DNA of 64,000 bases from Epiperipatus broadwayi (taxonomy: Eukaryota > Onychophora > Udeonychophora > Euonychophora > Peripatidae). Each line of letters opens with the position of its first letter. The first letter of the stretch is position 1. The notes under the pieces were generated by a model, which saw only the letters and a list, made by a program, of their open reading frames with translations, had not been told where the DNA came from and searched no databases. This document shows positions 59,935 through 64,000 of the stretch, piece by piece. Position numbers and translations under genes: made by a program. Location: contig JAQFVV010006203.1 of NCBI GenBank assembly GCA_028023455.1, positions 15,040,348 to 15,104,347 on the forward strand. Reading direction: 5' to 3'.

Positions 59935-60425
59935 AAACTCTTCATACAGTAGTGCCACTCAGTGCAAGTCAGAGTAATAAATGGATGCCAGAAGGCTTGT
60001 GTATAAAATCCCTATCTAGTGCCTACTCATCCAATATCCCCCGGCTAGTTTCTAGTTTGTGGCTTTCATCACTGAGGAGCCTTGGATCTGAGAGCACTGC
60101 ACCTAGATTTTAGGATCTAATGCAACCTTCCAGCAGGCATTTTTTATCTCTACTTAACTACAAAACTATGAGTCTAAAATTGAAAACACAATAATATTTT
60201 CAATCCAAGCTCATTAGCTTATATAGTCATATAGGTCTGAACTGAGTTCAGTACCTATATATTTTGGTGTCTTTGGTTCTTTATTAACCATAGCCACCAC
60301 TATCCTATTAGGCAGGATTGGTATTAAAGCACTAAACATCACATGATCAGAAAGTGATCATGTGATGTTTGGTGATTTGAACTCCAGGCTTTTAGCTTGA
60401 ATATTGAAATGAAGATAAAAATGGT
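59935..60425 (-). mobile_element. Hammerhead-bearing repeat, family 1, single-arm copy
   Basis: 59935-60030 matches one arm of the hairpin element at 13.5 kb (TAGTGCCACTCAGTGCAAG, TGGATGCCAGAAGGCTTGTG). After the hammerhead region, 60087-60420 is related to the internal part of the 27-kb repeat (TCTGAACTGAGTTCAG, CTATATATT...TTAACCATAGCC). It ends in a perfect 18-bp inverted repeat AAACATCACATGATCA / TGATCATGTGATGTTT. This copy links the 13.5-kb and 27-kb elements into one family. Confidence 0.75.
60030..60086 (-). ncRNA. Decayed hammerhead ribozyme, family 1
   Basis: On the minus strand: UCCAAGGCUCCUCA, GUGAUGA, AAGCCACAAACUA, GAAAC, UAGCC, GGGGGAUAUUGGA. Stem I helices UCCAA/UUGGA and CCUC/GGGG remain, but C3 is G and the cleavage triplet GUC is GCC, so it should not cleave. 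Confidence 0.65.
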
Positions 60426-61136
60426 TGTTAGATGCATAATCCCAAGTCTTACCGAAAAAAACAAAAACTAGAAAACAGTCTGGGAACTAAAAAGTACAAT
60501 CACTTGGTAATCACTGATTACTCAAGCTTACTATAGATGGCAATAGATTAGAGAGCTGCTCTTATACTACTATAAAATATATACAAATTACCAATTTAAA
60601 AAAAAAAAAAACTTAAAAGAAGTTTTTGCCATCTTGATTAAATACAAAGTTTTCAGTATAATTTACAAATTAACATTAATTTGAAAAATCAAACATAGTG
60701 GACTAAAATCACCGAGGCATAATGTATATGACCTCATCACAATGTGAAAACTCATTGTATCATTCTTTTTGAAAAAGAATTTATAAATGAACTGTTTAGC
60801 CATACATCCTTTAACCTGTATAATGCAGTCTTTTCACTTTTTCAATTGTAAATACATTTCACAATTTGACCTCCAGTATTTATTTACATCTAATGGTTTT
60901 TATATAATAATTTCATAAGTTGATTTTGGTTTAATTTTGCTAATCTGTATTTTTACATCTATTAGTGACTAGATGCCAAATAAATGTTCTTTCTTTTCAT
61001 TATACATAATTTTAAGAACACTTTTAAATAATAATAAAAAACCATTCATATAAACCCTACTCTTACTTAAAGCAAAATAACTATGCATATATTTAAATAA
61101 TTACTATACTAAATTATTATATATAAATAACCTTAC
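60426..61136. other. TRAPPC11 intron, nothing recognised
   Basis: AT-rich intron on the donor side of exon B; a poly(A) run near 60598. Confidence 0.5.
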
Positions 61137-61191
61137 GTTAATGCTTTTGTATATTCTTTAGCATGAAAATATTCTTCGCCCATGAGAACCA
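61137..61191 (-). CDS. TRAPPC11: TRAPPC11 exon B (Foie-gras domain)
   Basis: A 55-nt exon with a TTTTAG acceptor and GTAAGG donor. The leftover A of exon A plus the first TG gives Met; the exon then reads VLMGEEYFHAKEYTKAL and leaves two bases. Vertebrate TRAPPC11 has MGEEYYYAKDYTKAL at this place, a helix-turn-helix repeat of the Foie-gras region. The exon is far too short for ordinary ORF finding; the call rests on splice sites, phase and homology together. Confidence 0.93.
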
Positions 61192-63459
61192 CTAAAACAA
61201 ACAAAGAAACAAATTATAAAAAGTTAAGCAAAAAAAAAAATTACTGAAGTTAAGATTTTATATACTTCATATATTTATTAGCTTAAAAGATTACTCTAAA
61301 GCAAAATGAAAGGTTTCAGAAATTAAAAAACAGCATTACAAGATATTATGTAAACAGACTAAAAAACTAACTATATGTTGAACATATGGTTTTGTAGTCA
61401 TTTTTAACTTTTTATTTTTTCTTTAGAAGTTAGAATGAAGTCACTCAGGAAATCATATGATTTTCAAGCACCGGAAGTAATATTTCAAGTTTGATCCAGG
61501 AACTTTTAGTTCTTGGATTCACAACTCTACTACTGCTTTAAACCACATAAGGTAACTGCCACTAATAATGATTAATGATGATGATCTTGATTTTATCGAT
61601 AAGATACAAACAAAATATAACACAATCTTTTTAATAAATATTTAATCTACATTTAAAACAGAAATTATTTCTTTGCATTCTAAACCATCTTTATAGACGT
61701 CAATAGTTGGTTTTCTCAAGTTTATAGCTAATGACCTGCTTTAATATAAAATACTATTTTTATACTATAATCTTTAAAATAAAGAGTACAAAAATTAGAC
61801 TTGCAGAAATAAATGAATTATTTATAAATCATTTTAATCATATTTCAATTCACCTTTGAAAAATAGGGTCATCCCTTGAATAAATAATATAGACAGCCCT
61901 GATTATTTTAGTTTCCATAAAGTATCACAAAATAAAACAAGAAAAACAATAATATGAACAATTTTCACCATAAGATAGCTTTGTAGCATAACAGTAAACT
62001 TCATGTAGAGTATCTGTAGGAGTCCAATAGCTCTCTCAATAATAAAAACTACAATATTATTATATTGTACTACGTTGAAAATTAACTAATAATAGATAAT
62101 CATTCTCTGACCAATAATTGAATGCCTAATTAGACTTGTTATGGAATGACTGTTTTTTTTTTTTTTTTTTTAAAAAAAAATATTCTAAATAGATCCTACA
62201 AAAAAAAAAAAAATTAGTTTCATCCAGATATTATTCAGTATTTATTCTAATCACACCAATGGTTTCATAATACTTGAAATTTCATAATGAATTAAACTTT
62301 TTTTGTAGCACTGAAATCTTAATGTTTTTTAAACATGTGAACAAAGAGCTTTTTTTTTGAAAATTATTTATAGGAAATTTTAGATTGTCATCTTATGATC
62401 ACAGTATTGGAACATATGTTTGGATCAGAAGATTATGAAATTCTTGAATTAGGAAAGCTAATACTCAGTATTTGTATGGTAAGTCACTCTGTATTTCATG
62501 AAATATTTGGGTACAAGAGGTAATAGATTAAGCTTTTGAACAAAACACTCTACCACTACACAGATAAAAAAAAATAATTAGGAGGTCAGGTGACAAACTC
62601 CACAAGTGACAGGTTTAATTCTTCTTGGTTCAATCCATCTACTAATGCAATAAATAACATGCAGAAAAAGTAGTCAAATGATTAGCCACTTGAAAGATCA
62701 ACTAAAATTCAAGACCAGAAGTAACAGATTGACTTCAATCCAAAAATCATTAGCATTGACCCTATCACTCATTCCTGTCAGAAGTTACTTCAGGTATTAA
62801 CTTTTTGATTATGATTTTTATCTTCTTCTAGTGAAAAAAAATGTTTTTGCATAAAATGTGTTTCTTTCTTCATCTAATTAGTTGCAAATTTTGTAGGTGA
62901 CCACAAGAGATTTGTTGTGCTAAGTTTGCTCCTTTAATTTAGATCGACTGAGTATCAGAAATATAATAATGAAATTAAAGATTAAATATTGGTTCAGTTT
63001 CTATTAATACATTATTCCTCCTCCATTAATAAAGTTTCTTTATAAAGAGCCTGTATTTTTTTCAAGATTGCATACCAGTAACTTTTTATCAATTTGTGAT
63101 TATGATTTCAAATTATTCTTTCAGAAGTTATTTGCTTATAGTAGGTCTGCCAATAACAGTTATCTTCTCTTCATCTTTTATTTTTACTTGAATAAAAATC
63201 TGACATGTCTAATTCTTTTTCTAACAAAACTGCTTTCATTTGTCAAGTTTTGTATGATGAAATAAATATTGAAAACTAAGTACTTTCCAAATATATACTT
63301 TCCATGATTAGTTTGTATTTTAAAATTCTTTTCTAATTTAGATTTGATTTAGCAATAATAATACAAACAGAATTTACAAACAGCAACTCTCAGTCTATTA
63401 TAACATACTGTCAAATAGTGTCTATATTTATAAAAGTGAATACACATTAAGATACTTAC
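61192..63459. other. TRAPPC11 intron with SINE-like traces
   Basis: 61470-61510 has a box B-like TTTCAAGTTTGATCCAGGA and 62600-62640 has GGTTCAATCC, both possible worn tRNA-derived SINEs. T-run/A-run at 62153-62213. Nothing else recognised. Confidence 0.35.
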
Positions 63460-63538
63460 TTAAATGCCTTTTCATTCTTGGACAGTTATATTTCTTAAAC
63501 TGAAATACTGCATTGCCTAACAGAGGAATGATTATCCA
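63460..63538 (-). CDS. TRAPPC11: TRAPPC11 exon A (Foie-gras domain)
   Basis: This is the first exon in transcript order seen here. A T-rich tract and AG acceptor precede it and a GTAAGT donor follows. The frame starts at phase 0 and ends with one base left over. It reads [20 protein letters not shown] and then RMKRHL, matching the family stretch [21 protein letters not shown]. This lies in the late Foie-gras domain, an alpha-solenoid region used for TRAPP III assembly. No upstream exon was found between 63539 and 64000. Confidence 0.93.
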
Positions 63539-64000
63539 CTAAATAAAAAAAAAATACTATATTATTCATTCATGTTAATCAATTTAGTTAGTTGAGTAAT
63601 TTTTTTTTTTAGATATGAGATGGAAAATACTTCATTTGTAGATGTAATATAAAATAATAATTGCAAATTAACTACTGAATGCTACAATTATGATGCATTT
63701 GACAATCACACTAGAGATTAACAGTATTTATCAATAATGTATAACAATGAAACAAACTGTACCACTATTCAAAATTAACTGATAAAAAACAAATTAATCA
63801 ATTTCTGAATAAGTTTATACTCTCAATGTTTTATATTTAATAGGTGTGATTTATTTATAAGTTTATCAAAATTATTAAAATATTCATATTGATAGTTATT
63901 TGAAACTGTAAGCTGGCTTAATAATTACAAAAATTGTCACTAATACATTTCACTTTCTGAAGTAATAATGCTTGATTTAGTTGCCATTTAAAACATGGGA
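63539..64000. other. TRAPPC11 intron upstream of exon A
   Basis: A T-rich acceptor tract lies directly next to exon A; no further exon was found. Confidence 0.5.

Larger units (their letters stand above)
2035..63538 (-). other. TRAPPC11: TRAPPC11 gene, internal part (11 exons, 10 introns)
   Basis: Eleven minus-strand exons splice into one open frame of 1,055 nt (about 351 codons). All introns are GT-AG and all codon phases agree at the junctions. The product resembles vertebrate TRAPPC11: recognisable stretches include [44 protein letters not shown] and HSDPALTNEFY. TRAPPC11 (Foie gras/Gryzun) belongs to the TRAPP III tethering complex, acting in ER-to-Golgi traffic and autophagy. The first exons here cover the end of the Foie-gras domain and the later ones the linker toward the Gryzun-like C-terminus. 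Intron lengths in transcript order are about 2.3, 3.0, 12.6, 12.5, 4.2, 9.6, 4.4, 0.1, 2.4 and 9.3 kb. Human TRAPPC11 is about 1,130 residues, so roughly the middle third is present; both ends lie outside the window. Identity rests on remembered family sequence, but the match is collinear through all eleven exons. Confidence 0.93.

Overview
The window is intronic and exonic DNA from an animal nuclear genome. It is very AT-rich, with short GT-AG exons separated by introns of up to 12.6 kb that are filled with transposable elements. The elements seen (RTE-like LINEs, Penelope-like elements, hAT, a Merlin-like MITE, tRNA-derived SINEs, large LTR elements) suggest an invertebrate, perhaps an arthropod with a large genome. 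The species cannot be fixed from the sequence.

One host gene is supported. Eleven coding exons on the minus strand (63538 down to 2035) join in frame through every junction. They encode about 351 residues of the middle of TRAPPC11, the Foie-gras/TRAPP III tethering subunit. The earlier 5' exons must lie above 64000 and the last exons below 1. No second host gene was recognised; almost all other ORFs are shadows or transposon debris.

Layout: 2.4-3.5 kb LINE fragments; 4.8-6.1 kb broken hAT transposase; 6.4-6.9 kb first hammerhead-bearing repeat; 7-11 kb A-tract-rich intron; 13.5-13.8 kb hairpin element with a decayed hammerhead; 18.9-20.2 kb inverted repeat with a 586-bp GG-ended MITE nested inside; 20.8-21.7 kb Penelope-like GIY-YIG/RT remnant; 21.7-24.1 kb RTE-like LINE; 25.0-25.4 kb inverted repeat with two intact-looking hammerheads; 26.3 kb tRNA-like SINE; 26.95-27.69 kb tandem plus inverted repeat with two intact-looking hammerheads; 28.8-31.6 kb SINEs, a second Penelope fragment and a LINE tail; 33.5-44.26 kb compound LTR insertion; 47.1-48.0 kb long foldback; 52.8-53.2 kb hammerhead beside a tRNA-like promoter; 55.9-57.7 kb LINE; 59.9-60.4 kb decayed hammerhead repeat.

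The most interesting signal is a set of about ten hammerhead ribozyme motifs in at least three sequence families. Five keep the catalytic core by eye. Several have a self-complementary stem III, and most sit in palindromic (inverted dimer) elements. Together with the Penelope-like endonuclease remnants this points to several lineages of ribozyme-bearing retroelements spreading inside one gene. The second strong signal is a 10.7-kb compound of 2.2-kb LTRs in +, +, -, + order. It mixes two subfamilies, contains a 1.65-kb near-perfect palindrome, and is bounded by a matching 4-bp repeat.
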